Position numbers and translations under genes: made by a program. 64,000 nucleotides of DNA, taken from Cannabis sativa (Eukaryota; Streptophyta; Magnoliopsida; Rosales; Cannabaceae). Shown one piece after another: positions 46,980 through 58,700 of this stretch (position 1 is its first letter; every line of letters starts with the position of its first letter). The notes beneath the pieces were generated by a model that was not told where the DNA came from, made no database searches, and saw only the letters and a list, made by a program, of their open reading frames with translations. The stretch spans positions 5,828,001 to 5,892,000 of the forward strand of contig NC_083603.1 of NCBI RefSeq assembly GCF_029168945.1, given 5' to 3'.

Positions 46980-47620
46980 AGCTGTTTTCAATTTTTAAAA
47001 ACTGTTAATACAATTGTGCTCTTGCAAAAGATGCAAATTAATCTTTAAAGAACATAATTATTAAATTTTTATTGAAACTATATGAAAAAAGTTATTTAAA
47101 TGTACATAAAATTTTAATAAAAAAAAGTCATTAATTAGTGGTGAATGGATAAATAAAAAAGTTGACATTTATTAAATTTAGTTCAGACTATATTATTTTA
47201 TGTTAAATTTAACCAAACTTTTAACATGTGCTAAATTTGACACACCTTTTTACACTACAATTGAAGCTTCATTTTTCAAAATGTTCTAAAATATAACAAA
47301 ACATGTACAAGTGCGGTTTGTTCAGACTCTCTTTTTTGCTTTGGCGATCAGTACTTGAAAGGTGTATGCTAATGGAGTTTGGTTAGACAACAACAATTTT
47401 TATTTTATTAATTTGTTTAATTGCATTTTGAAGTATTATAATCTTATTCTAATAGAATGACTATTTTTTTTTTATCATTTTGGTAGAATTGAAATGGAAA
47501 GAATAACGTCCATTCTAATGTAAGATGATAAAAATTTTAATAGTCTTTTTATCATCTTTATGCATTTTAAATTTGATTGTATTCTATTTCTATTCTCATT
47601 CTCATTCTTATGTTTTTGTT
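46980..47620. other. AT-rich spacer
   Basis: No gene. A sequence around 47195-47270 (GTGCTAAATTTGACACACC) resembles one near 19860-19915 and may be a dispersed repeat fragment. Confidence 0.4.
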
Positions 47621-47846
47621 CACTACGAAAAATCTTACTTTTAGTTGTACAAATGTTGTGATTAAAAGATATGTGGCTAAATTTATTAGTCACAAAAGGC
47701 ACAATTCATTGTGAGTAAATATATTTTTAATCACAATACTTATTGTTACTCAAACTAAATTAATAATAAATTGTATCTAAATATTATATTTCAGTCACAA
47801 AATTATTATGTGATTAAAAATTTATCACTAAAATAATTTTTTAGTG
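47621..47846. mobile_element. CACTA-type MITE, copy 1
   Basis: Starts CACTACGAAAAATCTTAC and ends TTTTTTAGTG. The inside is built of alternating TTGTGACTAAA and TTTAGTCACAA motifs. The family is shared with 55967-56292 and the pieces at 57632-57745 and 58275-58490. The 3-bp flanks do not match cleanly here. Confidence 0.7.
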
Positions 47847-47935
47847 ATTCGAAAAAAATAGATCATCATTTTGTTAAAAACAATTATTTAAGAAGTGAAA
47901 AAAAACTTTAGCATGCACTACGTATATATTATATA

Positions 47936-48170
47936 TTGTTGAGAATCATGAGGTTCCATCTCAAAATTAATTAGTAATGAGTAGAGTAGCCCATGTTCTT
48001 ATAGATGATGACTATTTTTTGCTCATCAATCTTGAACCGTATCAGAGGATCAGTTGCCCGTAAGGGATATGCTCCTGATAACATGTCGGGAACTATGAGG
48101 TTTCATCTCAAAATCAATTAGTAATAAGTGGAGTAACTCATGTTTTTATATATGGTTCAATTCTTTACTA
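47936..48170. mobile_element. TRIM-like remnant with two LTR-like repeats
   Basis: TGAGGTTCCATCTCAAAATT with ATTAGTAATGAGTAGAGTA (47949-47988) repeats as TGAGGTTTCATCTCAAAATC with ATTAGTAATAAGTGGAGTA (48098-48137). The repeats are preceded by TGTTGAGAATC and TGTCGGGAACTA. Between them GTATCAGAGGATCAG (about 48039-48053) resembles a tRNA-Met primer-binding site. The layout of two short LTR fragments with a primer site between suggests a very small, decayed TRIM. Confidence 0.45.
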
Positions 48171-51100
48171 TTTATTCTATGTAAGACAATGTCCACAAAT
48201 AATATATCCGATTGTATATATATATATATCACATGGAAGGAGAAAGACTATATAACAATTATATACCATTATAATATTATTCTTGTTGTATACGTACAAA
48301 TAGATTAAAGAATCAAAAACAATATTAGAAGAATATATATTATCATCACAAGATTTGAGACAAAATAAAAAGGAATTTAATGACCTCACCTAACAAAATT
48401 AAGTGTGATAGTGTCGGACTTGTATTCTGATCATATTACTGAAAATGACAACATCTTAATATTTCATGAATATCTATTCAAATAGATTGAAAATGACAAC
48501 TCAAAAATTCATATACATATATGAGTCATAATCATAAATAATAAATAATATTACAGTACTGTATACTGGACCATATAATGTAGCATGTAAGAATACAATG
48601 CAACATTATATTAGAGTCAACTGTAAACGACAAATGAAAGTTAATTATAAGTGATGGGCAAAGCTATAGCTATAATAATACTACATCCCCACCTTAATTT
48701 GTCTCACCTAAACTACTTTATTACTTTTATCATTATTATTGTATTTTTTATCATTATTATGGGATATGGTAACTCTATTTGTTTGTCATGATACATAATA
48801 CCAAATGAGAAATATAAGAGTAGTGGAAGAATAATATTATCATGATGATATATTCTCGATCAATCTCTAATTAATAATTATATTCTTAATTAGGGTTTTA
48901 TCTTTTTCTCTCTTCTTGTTTTGGCCGGAAGTCACCGTTGTTGCTCGGAAGGATTAGGGTTTTATGTTGTTGGCGTTGAAAGGATCATTCGATTTTGGGG
49001 TCCAAAGGAGTCCATCATAACAAATTACTAGGAGTGTTCAAGACACAATTTAATTCGCAAAGTGTGAATATATTCACTAATTAATGCGTATTAAATTAAT
49101 AAATGTTAGAATTTGTACATGTGTGGCATGGGATGCACTTTTGATGTTGAAAGCAACAAATTCAATCACAGTACTTTATGTGTTAATGGTCATTTTTCTT
49201 TCTTATTTATTGCAATAAACATTGTTATATATACCCATTTCTCAAGCAGTAAAGTAATTGAGGATATCTAAATATATGACACATGTACAATGAGTATAAT
49301 AAAGTAAATTGGTTAACACAAAAACTGAGATATAATGAACTCCTCAATATATGAAGTTCCTGCACAATCTTCTCTAGGTAAACTGACATATGCAACGTTA
49401 AGTGCGAGATGATTAAACACACTCACAATATGAAATTGAGTGTTAGGCATTCAAGAACATTTTGATATCAACTTTGTAAATGTCGAAAGACTTAACTTAC
49501 TTAAGCTTGTTCTTGCTCATCACCTCGGGAAATATATATAATTAAAGTCAAGGTGCTCTCCGAGAAGTATGCCACCCAAAGCGCGCACACATCCAAGTAT
49601 CACTAAATTTTCCCTAGTGACTACACTTTTAACAACCAAGTGTGCCGTTGATATGCCACAAAACATAAAGAGTCAACCATAGCAATTATTTTATTTTGAA
49701 TAGAAATGGTTATATGTTATTTTTTGCCTAGCTAATTAAATGAAACGTTAGGAATGTTCACGATTCATAAAGAGTTATGTAGATAAGATTAAAGGTAATT
49801 GCTATCTTAATTCTATAAATAACAATGAAAATCTTGTAAAGGCAGACACAATTTTTAACTTAAGAAAACTCTGTTAAATTATAATCTCAACCCAAACATA
49901 CTTATAAATAATATAGACTCGTATGTAAATTTTAACTACAAAACTATGTAATTTTTTTTTTTATCTTCTTCATTATATTTTACAGCTAAATATATATAGT
50001 TTATTATATTATTAATTTCAAGCATTAATTATCAAAGTCTTATGAATGTTAACGAAATTTTGAGTTAAACTTTTTTTATACTAATATTATAAATTCATAA
50101 AATTCAAGTTACATTATTGTATACAATTTAAGTGTAGATGTTGTAAAATTTTAAATAATTTTTTTATTTAATTAAATAATTATTTTAATTTTGTTTTACA
50201 AAAAATTAAGTTATAAATTATAGTAATACAAAATCATAGGTAATAGTTTAATTTTGTTTAACAAAAAATGGTTATAAATTAAGAAATATTAGACCTAATT
50301 AAAATTGTCTAAATTAAGGGGAGTGGCCAATCATAAAAGAAGAGAGTGATCATGGTAATATTTTTTTAGCTAGGTCATACTCTCATATCATATCAATAAG
50401 TACAGAACATATTATTTGTTAAAACTCTAGCTAGTTTTGTAATAGTAATATTTTTCAAGCCCAACACATTGATCTTTGCACTTATCCATTGATACACATC
50501 TATCGAAAATAGTATTGCCATGCAAGATTCAGAAAGGGGACCAGATAGACCATACTACAAAGCTGGACAAACAATACTATATTAATGTAAACACACATAA
50601 TATATTTATAAGATTAAGAAATAAAGGGACCAAGAATTGAACCTTTGACCAAGAATTGGTGAGTTTATCTAATAGTGAGCATTGTATAAAATAGATGTTT
50701 TATTATATATATTTTTTATTTTTAACAATGAATTAAACTTTCATTAAAATTAATTAGAGTAGAGTACAACAAAAAGTAAAGATGGAAACTATTCACCCTA
50801 AGTATGCACAACTAATTTATTGTGAGATAAATATAAATTAAGAACGCCTTAGAAAAATTAAAAAGTAAACTAGTAATAAATTCTAATATTATGTTATATG
50901 TATATCCAACAGATGTGGTTCTTTTGGTGTTTTCGATATTAATTTAAATAGTTTTAATCTTAATTTTTTTTATATAATAATGTACAACATAGTTATTTAA
51001 GGTATACATTTCTTGTAAATTTTTGAAAATTGGGGAAGAATTGAAAATTATTCTTCATGTTCAAGTAAAGAGCTCTATAACTCTGCCATTGGTGACTGTA

Positions 51101-51249
51101 CAAAGTTTAACCTGTTCATAGTGGATTAATGATGATGACTCTCATATGGAGGATGGCAGGACTTCGATCTCTAGGACCGGAACAGGATAAATCCTATATA
51201 TCTCTTTTATTGCATTTCATTTTTCTGTTCTTGTTTGATTTTTCAATTG
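48171..51249. other. Long AT-rich intergenic stretch
   Basis: About 3 kb, no supported gene. A less AT-rich patch near 48890-49015 (GTTTTGGCCGGAAGTCACCG) looks like a former transcribed leader but leads to no frame. ORFs at 49225 and 48177 (minus) are low-complexity. Confidence 0.45.
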
Positions 51250-51623
51250 TGTTCTTGTGTTTGTTTTCTTTGTGTTTCATTGATATGTTTTAGTGTTAGA
51301 TGAGTCTGTATGTTGTCTTAGAATTTCCAACAAATTAGGGCTAGGTTCGTGATCCACAAGAAGGGACCAAGACACATCCAAGATCGATTGAGATTCAAAG
51401 ATAAGTACTTCAACAAGATTTGAACTCGCAAAGTTCAATGGAACGTGAGACTTTGGTCTTTGGAGGGTGTTACGTCCTTGCTTCAAGCTTCCATTGGGCC
51501 CTCACACCCACGAAATGATGGTTCTTATACACGAGTATGTTACTTTGGTTGCTTCATAAAATGACGATTGACCCTACAAACCAACACGAGTGTTTTCAGA
51601 GTGCTTTGTCCTCACTCGCATGC

Positions 51624-51710
51624 TTCTTGGGAAAACTTCCCAGGAGGTCACCCATCCTGAAATTATCTCAGGTCAAGCACGCTTAACTGTGGAGTTCTTT
51701 TGTGATAGGC
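51624..51710 (-). repeat. 5S-rRNA-like segment in the left Cassandra LTR
   Basis: On the minus strand it reads AACTCCACAGTTAAGCGTGC and, further on, GGATGGGTGACCTCCTGGGA, the internal and 3' parts of plant 5S rRNA including the Pol III control region. It lies inside an LTR and is not an independent 5S gene. Confidence 0.9.
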
Positions 51711-52119
51711 TACCAAAAAACAAGATGCACCTTATTGATATAGGTAGTACCAATCAATCCATTTAAGCTCTCTTCAACTATGTAGTACCTACACATCTCA
51801 TAATCATCCCCTTAACCTTCCCCAGGTGATGTGGGATTGCACAGCTTACCCAATATTTCCTCTTACGGATCATGGGACTACTGACTGTCACAATCACCCC
51901 CTTACGGGGTTCGACGTCCTCGTCAACCACACTTCTATCTAGGTCAAGGCTCTGATACCATTTGTAACGTTCCCGCTTCAAGTCTCTAGCTATTGGACCC
52001 TTACACTCACGGAATGATAGCTCTTATACACGAGTACGTCACTTTAGTTGCTTCATGGAATGACGACTGACCCTAAAAGCTAACACGAGTGTTTCCAGTG
52101 TGCTTTGTTCTCACTCGCA

Positions 52120-52202
52120 TGCTTCCTGGGAAAGCTTCCCGTGAGGTCACCCATCCTGAAATTTCCCCAAGTCAAGCACGCTTAACTGTGGAGTTCTTTC
52201 GT
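52120..52202 (-). repeat. 5S-rRNA-like segment in the right Cassandra LTR
   Basis: Minus strand AACTCCACAGTTAAGCGTGC and GGATGGGTGACCTCACGGGA, the counterpart of the left LTR copy with a few substitutions. The difference in the CTCCTGGGA/CTCACGGGA region shows the LTRs have diverged since insertion. Confidence 0.9.
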
Positions 52203-54330
52203 GACAGGCTACCAAAAAACAAGATGCACCATGTTGATATAGGTAGTACCAATCAATCCATTTAAACTCTCTTCAACTGTGTAGTCCCATACCTACACAG
52301 TCTCAGAATCATCCACTTGACCTTCTCCAGGCAATGTAGGATTGTACAACTTACTCGATATTTTCCCTTACAGATTACGGAACTACTCACTGTCACAGAG
52401 GGAATGATTGAAAAAGATTCTTGTTCATCATAAAGTTGTGAAGGCACTCAAGCCGAAGGAGGAATTGAGTTAGAAATTGAATAAGGAAGAGATCGAGGAC
52501 ATGAAAAAGATGGCTTACTATGCCATTATAATGTACCTGTCAAATATAGTGAGAAGAAAAGTTCAAGGATTGAAGACAACCAGAGAGTTATGGGTTAAAC
52601 TCGAGGAGATCTACATGAACCCTCTTTACTAACAAGATTAATTTATTGGAATCATTATATGGCTTTAAAATGATTTCAAACCTGTCTTTAGATGATAATC
52701 TTGATGCTTTTAATCAAAATATAATTTTTTTTTTTAAGAATTAATCAAAATATAATTAGTTTAGCTAAGTTGAAATATATTGTAGATGAAGAAAGTCAAG
52801 TAGTGATCATCCTTTGATATGTACCAACTACATACCAAGAACTGAAAGCAGTGATCAAGTATGGAAGAGACACTCTTACACTTAATGATGTTCTTGGAGC
52901 TCTCAATACAAAGGAACAAGAACTGAACAAAGAGAAGGACAAGATGAAAGATGAGCTGTTTATGGCTATAGGAAGAGATCACTCATGGGGAGGAGATCCA
53001 AATTGAAGGGACCATTCCAGGGGGCATCACATATCTCAATTGAGAAAAATACCACATGGACAGGAAGTGTTATTTCTGTGGCAAGATTGATCACATTAGA
53101 AGATTCTGCAATGAATTCAAGAACAAGCAAAAAGAAGAGAAAGACCAAAAGCATGATCTATGTCAATTGCAGAAGATACAAACCAATGCTCTTTAGATGG
53201 TGACCTGTAGATGATTTCTGATTAAAGAATCACAAGAGAATGGATTCTTGATTCTGGTTGCACATTCTACATCTGTCTAACCATTAAAAATTTCATTGAT
53301 TATCAAAAATTTGATCGTGGCACTTTTCTGATGGGTAATGCCAATTATTGTAGAGTCATTAGCATAGGCCAGGTGGCAATCAAGCACTTTGTTGGCATAA
53401 TTAGGATGCTGAACAATATCAAGCACATACCAGATTTGAAGAGGAATTAGGTGTACTAGAAGATGAAGGCATCAATTATAGATCAACAAATGGTCACATG
53501 AAGATCTCAAAAGGGCCAGTTAATGTGATGAAAGGGGAAAAGAGAAATGGATTATACATCCTGCAAGCTAGATGAGACCATTTTGTCCTTTGAAGCTGAT
53601 ACTGTCAAGCACCAAGAATCAAGGTGTGGCACAAGAGAATGGGGCACATGAGTGAATATGGCATCAAAGAATTGAACAAACAAAGTTTGTTGGGAAAATT
53701 TAAATCAAGTTCACTCCCATTCTGTGAAGCCTGCATATTACGGAAGCACTACAGACTAAAATTCAACACTGTAATACATGTGTCTAAAAGATCTTTGGAA
53801 TATGTACATGCTAACTTGTGGGGATCTCACAAAGTTGCAACTCACTCAAGTAAACGCTAATTCTTGTCCATAGTAGATGATTTTAGTATACATGTTTGAG
53901 TTTACTTGATTAAAACAAAGAAAGAATTTTTGCTAAGATTTACTGAATGCAAAACTAAAGTTGAGAACAAATATGATAGAAAATTGAAAGTATTGAGAAC
54001 TAACAATGGCTTGGGATTTGTTAATACTGAATTCAATATTGTGTTATGAGTATGGCACTGTTAGACACAGAACTGTGAAGCACACACACCTCAGCAGAAT
54101 GGTGTTGCTGTGAGATTGAATAGGACTTTTTCAAACAAAGTATTTTTATGGATTGGATTAGATCTAAAGTATGGTATTTGTACTTAGTGCGGAACAGATA
54201 CACCCCTAGTTTTTTTTTTTTTTATATATATCCATTTTTTTTTTGAACAAGTAGTTTGAATACATATTTTGAGTTCACACATGTACTCTATTAAAAATTA
54301 ATGATGTGAGCAAGTTAGCCGACCTATAGC

Positions 54331-54338
54331 TATATAAA
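54331..54338 (+). promoter_or_regulatory. TATA box of the ABCG gene
   Basis: TATATAAA in CTATATAAACTG lies about 70 bp upstream of the ATG at 54401, so transcription would start near 54362-54370, within or just before the GA repeat. Confidence 0.65.
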
Positions 54339-54359
54339 CTGATGTACTACTCATTAGGT

Positions 54360-54361
<2 letters not shown>

Positions 54362-54393
<32 letters not shown>
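54362..54393 (+). repeat. (GA)n microsatellite in the ABCG 5' leader
   Basis: About 15 uninterrupted GA units immediately upstream of the start codon (54401). GA repeats in plant leaders and promoters can bind BPC/GAGA-type factors; here it may also be just a variable microsatellite. Confidence 0.85.
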
Positions 54394-54395
<2 letters not shown>

Positions 54396-54400
54396 GGAAT

Positions 54401-55729
54401 ATGAAGAAATATGAAGATGATGATGATGTAGTATTCTCTATGGAAGTAGTAGTGGAAGGAAAAGAGAATAATAATAATAATAATTATAATAATATTGTGA
54501 AGAAGGTGAATATGATAGTTGATAATAAAGAAGAAGGGCCTTATTTGGTATGGGAAGAGATAACAGTGGTGGTGGGAAGTAGTAATATTAATAATAATAT
54601 GATCAAACCAAGAAGAAATAAACTACTTAACAATCTCTCTGGTTATGCAAAACCTAACAGGATTATGGCTCTCATGGGTCCTTCTGGCTCTGGAAAATCC
54701 ACCTTACTTGATGCCTTTTCTGGTAATTTTCTTTCTTTAAATTCTTCCCATTTTAATATATATCAGTTAATTTCTTCTATATATGTATATATGTACTTGT
54801 TTTATTAATTAACTTCTTTGATTAATGTATATTATGTGCTCTTAAATTAATTAATTAAGTCTCTTTTTAAGTTTTTATGTATATGTATAATGATTGGATC
54901 CTTTGCATGTGCTTCCAAGTACACCTTGTAATTAATAATTAATTATAGATATAGTCTTTTTTCTTTTGTTTGCTAACTATATATAGCCAAATCTACTTTC
55001 TATATAAATATATAGGGACACGATTTTGTTCTGTTAGTGTACTTTCACGGAATGTATTTCTTGATGTACGGAAGCCGTAAGATGTGGTAGTTATTTGATC
55101 TGAAGGCTGGGGTTGATCTAGGAGTAATTAGGATTAAGAAATGATAACGTACCCTGGAACACATTATTACATACTTGTCGTACAACGGAATACATTCCGT
55201 ATTTTGTATTTTTAGGTACAAAATCAGCTGCCAAAATATATATACAAAAGTATAGATATGGTTTAATTAATAACTTAATTGATATAACAACATGCATGCA
55301 CTTATAAAATCCAAACTCTGAAATTAAACAACATATAACACATAAAAAAAAAAAGATAAATATCGGTATAAATATCAAAAAATGTAAGTTTGCAAGCTAC
55401 ATAAATCTAATATTTATTTTTAGTGGTATATGAACTCAATGTTTATAAAATTGTAATTTTTCTCTAATTTTGTCAGTACAAACTCTATTATTATTTTAAA
55501 CAGGACACATACAAGGCCTGAATTCTAGATCATTGGGTCTAGATAAAAACATGTAATATCAATTACTTCCAAATATTCTTTTAATAAATTCAAAACAGAG
55601 TTTGTACTGATAAAACTAGAAGAAAATTATAGTTTTATAAATATTGGAAAATTATGCCGCTAAAAATAAATATTAAATTTATGCCACTTACAAACTTAAA
55701 ACTTTAGATATTTATGCTGTTATTTACCA

Positions 55730-55776
<47 letters not shown>

Positions 55777-58700
55777 AAGTAAAATTGGAATAAGATCTCA
55801 TATATTAATGTTGAGGACCTAACTTGTTATATTCTCTCAACAAGAATACATATGAGATTTTCAATCTTGCTTTATATATATTTCATTTGGGATTTTAATT
55901 AATTCCACCAATCCAAACTACATAAAATTTAATCAAGATCGTTAAACATATCCTTAATTATTTATACACTAAAAAAAAATAGTTTTAGTCATAATAAAAT
56001 TTGTGACTAAAAGTAAAAAAATTGTGACTAATTATAAATCATCATTCTTATGTTATGACTAAAATATCTGTGGCTAAATGTATATAGTCACAAAAATCAC
56101 AATTTATTGTGACTAAATGTGTTTTTTAGTCATAGTACTTATTGTGGCTAAAATTAGATTAGTGATAGTATTTAAATACTATATTGTAGTCACAAATAAC
56201 TTTATTTTATTGTGACGAAAAATCATATTTAGTCAAAAAAAAAAATATTGTGACTAAAAAATTGGCATTAAAGTTAATTATTTTTTGTAATGATATATGT
56301 TTGATATCATATAATTTTATTTATTTTTTTTTATGAAGAAAAACTTTCATTAATCAATACTATCCCAATTACAACAAATGTGGGGCATATATACCTCTTC
56401 GATCCAACAAACAAAGAAAACTATAACCTCTTTACAAACTCTAAAGTCACCTAATCCAACTTGAATAATTTTGATTCTTTTACATATATAGTACCTTATC
56501 TTAGTACTTTCTTTCACTAGAGTATCAATACTAGGGGTGTTCATAAAATAGCCGATCCAATCTAATCTGCACGATCCAATCTAATCCAATCCAATCTGCA
56601 AAGTGCGGATATCTACACTTGTGCGGATTGGATTGGATTGAATAATTCAAAATCCGCACTTGTGCGGATTGAATGTTGATTGACTTGTAAAAGTAACAGA
56701 TCCAATCAAATTCACACATATTTATAACAAAATTAAAAAATTATATATACAAATAACATTTTAATGTAAAGAAAATAGTAATTTAAAAGTCTAATACATA
56801 TAATACATTTATATTGCAAAACTTAATAGATAAAATGTATATTCTATTCTTATATATTTTTTTTTTCTACATACAATTTAAAATAAAATAATATATTTTT
56901 TTAATATATACAATTTTTTTTTCTTCCTTTGAATTTGTTATTTGTTATTTTATTTATTTAATGTGTTGTTGGAGACATAAAATAACTACAGTTTGTTTTA
57001 TTTTGTTGCTAGTTATATGAAAAAAAATATTTTTTTTCATAAATATTAAATAATTTAATATTAAAAAGTAACCAATCCAAAGTAACCGATTCAATCCGCA
57101 CTTTTGCGGATTGGATTGGATTGGATTTAAACTATTGTGCAGATTGGATTGGATCCAAAAAATGAAATCCGCACTTAGTGCGGATTGGATGTTGTTTGAC
57201 CAAAAAAGTGCGGATTGGATCGGATGAACAACCCTAATCAATACAATAAGGGCCAAGCATTTACTCTCAAAAATACATAAATTGCTATAAATCCAAATAC
57301 TTTATGAGTTTATGTAGGCCTGCAGGCATTGCTTCACAAAAAACAAATGTCATCAAACTTTTGGGCAATTTGCTATTCAGCCAAAAAAATCCACTCTTCA
57401 TAGACATTCGACCAAAGATTATTCCCCAGCCATCTACCAATGTTTAGTGAAGAATAAATTATCATAACTCTCTAATTCAAGGCAAAGAGGTGAATCGATC
57501 TTCATTTGTCTTCTAATAAGATTATCTCTCGTTAGAAGATGACTATGTAAAGCTTGCCAAAGAATAAACCAATGCTTTGGGGCTCATAGTTTATACCAAA
57601 TAGTCCTCTCAAAAGAAACATGAGTCATTCTTACTACGAAAAATTGTTACTTTTAGTGACAACTTTTTAATCACAACATAATTTTTTTGTGACTAAATGT
57701 GATTTTTAGTCATAACAAAATATTACTTGTGACTAAAACATCTCTTGTATTATTCAAGACACAAGCCTCTTGGATTGCACTTTGGGAGAATATCCTTAAA
57801 GTCTGATGAGTTTTTTCTAATACTAACTCAGCTCTTGCTTAAGCTCATGAGACCACAAAATTTGGCCTTTTAAGTAGATACAATTCACCTACTTTACCCA
57901 TAAAAAAGCTTGTTGCCATTCCATATCCCAAAGGTACTTGGCAAGAGTCGTCTAGTTCCATTTTGTTGGGGTATCAATCCAAGTCCCACATTAAAAGAAT
58001 ATATAATAAGAGTTATTTTAGATATAAGTGTTATACCTTCTCCATTAGTATGAAACCTTTTGGAAATGTGCTCAAAAACAAAACCGTGAAGGTTTAGAAC
58101 TAAAGCAAACAATATCATACTAATGTGAGAGTCAAGACCGTGAGGTAACAGCCCGACAAGATGAAAGAACCGCGAGGCCTAACACATTTTGATCCATATC
58201 GAAAGCCAAAGGCCTCGAAACACTCTTGGCTTACAAACAAGTACAGAAAAAAAAAAAAAAAAAAAAGATCAACTTAAGCTACAACAAAAAATTTTGTGAC
58301 TAAATGTGACTTTTAATCACAACAAAAAAATTATTTGTGACTAAATATATTATTTTGTCACTAATTTAGTTACAACAAGTATTTTGATTTTTGTGACTAA
58401 TTAATTTTTTTAACTATATTTTTTTAGTCACAATTTTTTTAATTTTAATCACAAATTTTATAGTAACTAAAAGTAAAATTTTTTATAGACGCATGATGAA
58501 AAATGCATTTTACTTTAATTAATTAAAATAAAATAAAATAACAAAGGGGTTGCCTAAAACACATAGTAATTAATTAGTCTTGATTTAATAAATGTGCTCT
58601 ACTCTATGTGTGTGTTTTTTGTTTGTTGGGATAAAGATGATTTATTTATATATCTCTCTATCTAATTAACCTTTCTATATAGGAAGACTATCTTCAAATA

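Larger units (their letters stand above)
51468..52397 (-). mobile_element. Cassandra TRIM retrotransposon, complete, 5-bp TSD
   Basis: Two LTRs (51468-51892 and 51963-52397), both TG...CA, and only about 70 bp between them, flanked by an exact 5-bp duplication GAGGG (51463-51467 and 52398-52402). On the minus strand the primer site TGGTATCAGAGCC (plus-strand complement at about 51948-51960) sits next to the right-hand LTR, so the element points left. A purine tract (complement of CCCCCTTACGGGG) lies by the other LTR. Both LTRs contain 5S-rRNA-like sequence, the Cassandra hallmark. No coding capacity; it depends on other elements. It interrupts Copia gag. Confidence 0.95.
51250..54180 (+). pseudogene. 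Truncated Ty1/Copia retrotransposon (gag, protease, integrase start), interrupted by Cassandra
   Basis: Read across breaks, the plus strand shows Copia gag: a KFNGT-like start just left of Cassandra, then after it a gag body (VKALKPKEEL, DMKKMAYYAI, QGLKTTRELWVKLEEIYM, LYGFKM), a knuckle CYFCGKIDHIRRFC (about 53064-53105), the protease core WILDSGCTF (about 53242) and the gag-pre-integrase/zinc region WHKRMGHMSEYG ... FCEACILRKH (53624-53860). The integrase-type TPQQNGVAVRLNRT follows near 54090-54130. The element then stops; no reverse transcriptase, RNase H or 3' LTR. Several stops and shifts. A likely leader precedes it at 51250-51430. The loss of the 3' half just 150 bp before the ABCG promoter suggests a deletion. 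Confidence 0.85.
54723..58682 (+). other. ABCG intron 1, transposon-rich
   Basis: Starts GTAATTTT, ends TATATAG. Within it lie a long palindrome (55365-55725), a (TA)n microsatellite, a CACTA MITE (55967-56292), a minus-strand LINE fragment split by a hAT MITE, a split CACTA-like element and an LTR-like stretch. No host coding sequence is seen between exons 1 and 2. Confidence 0.7.

Noticed and set aside
51600..52210. Two 5S rRNA genes
   Set aside because: The 5S-like parts are incomplete, lie in paired LTRs with a primer site between, and are flanked by a 5-bp duplication, so they belong to Cassandra.
55118..55378. 86-codon minus-strand ORF in the ABCG intron
   Set aside because: Hydrophobic low-complexity reading of AT-rich intron sequence without homology signals.
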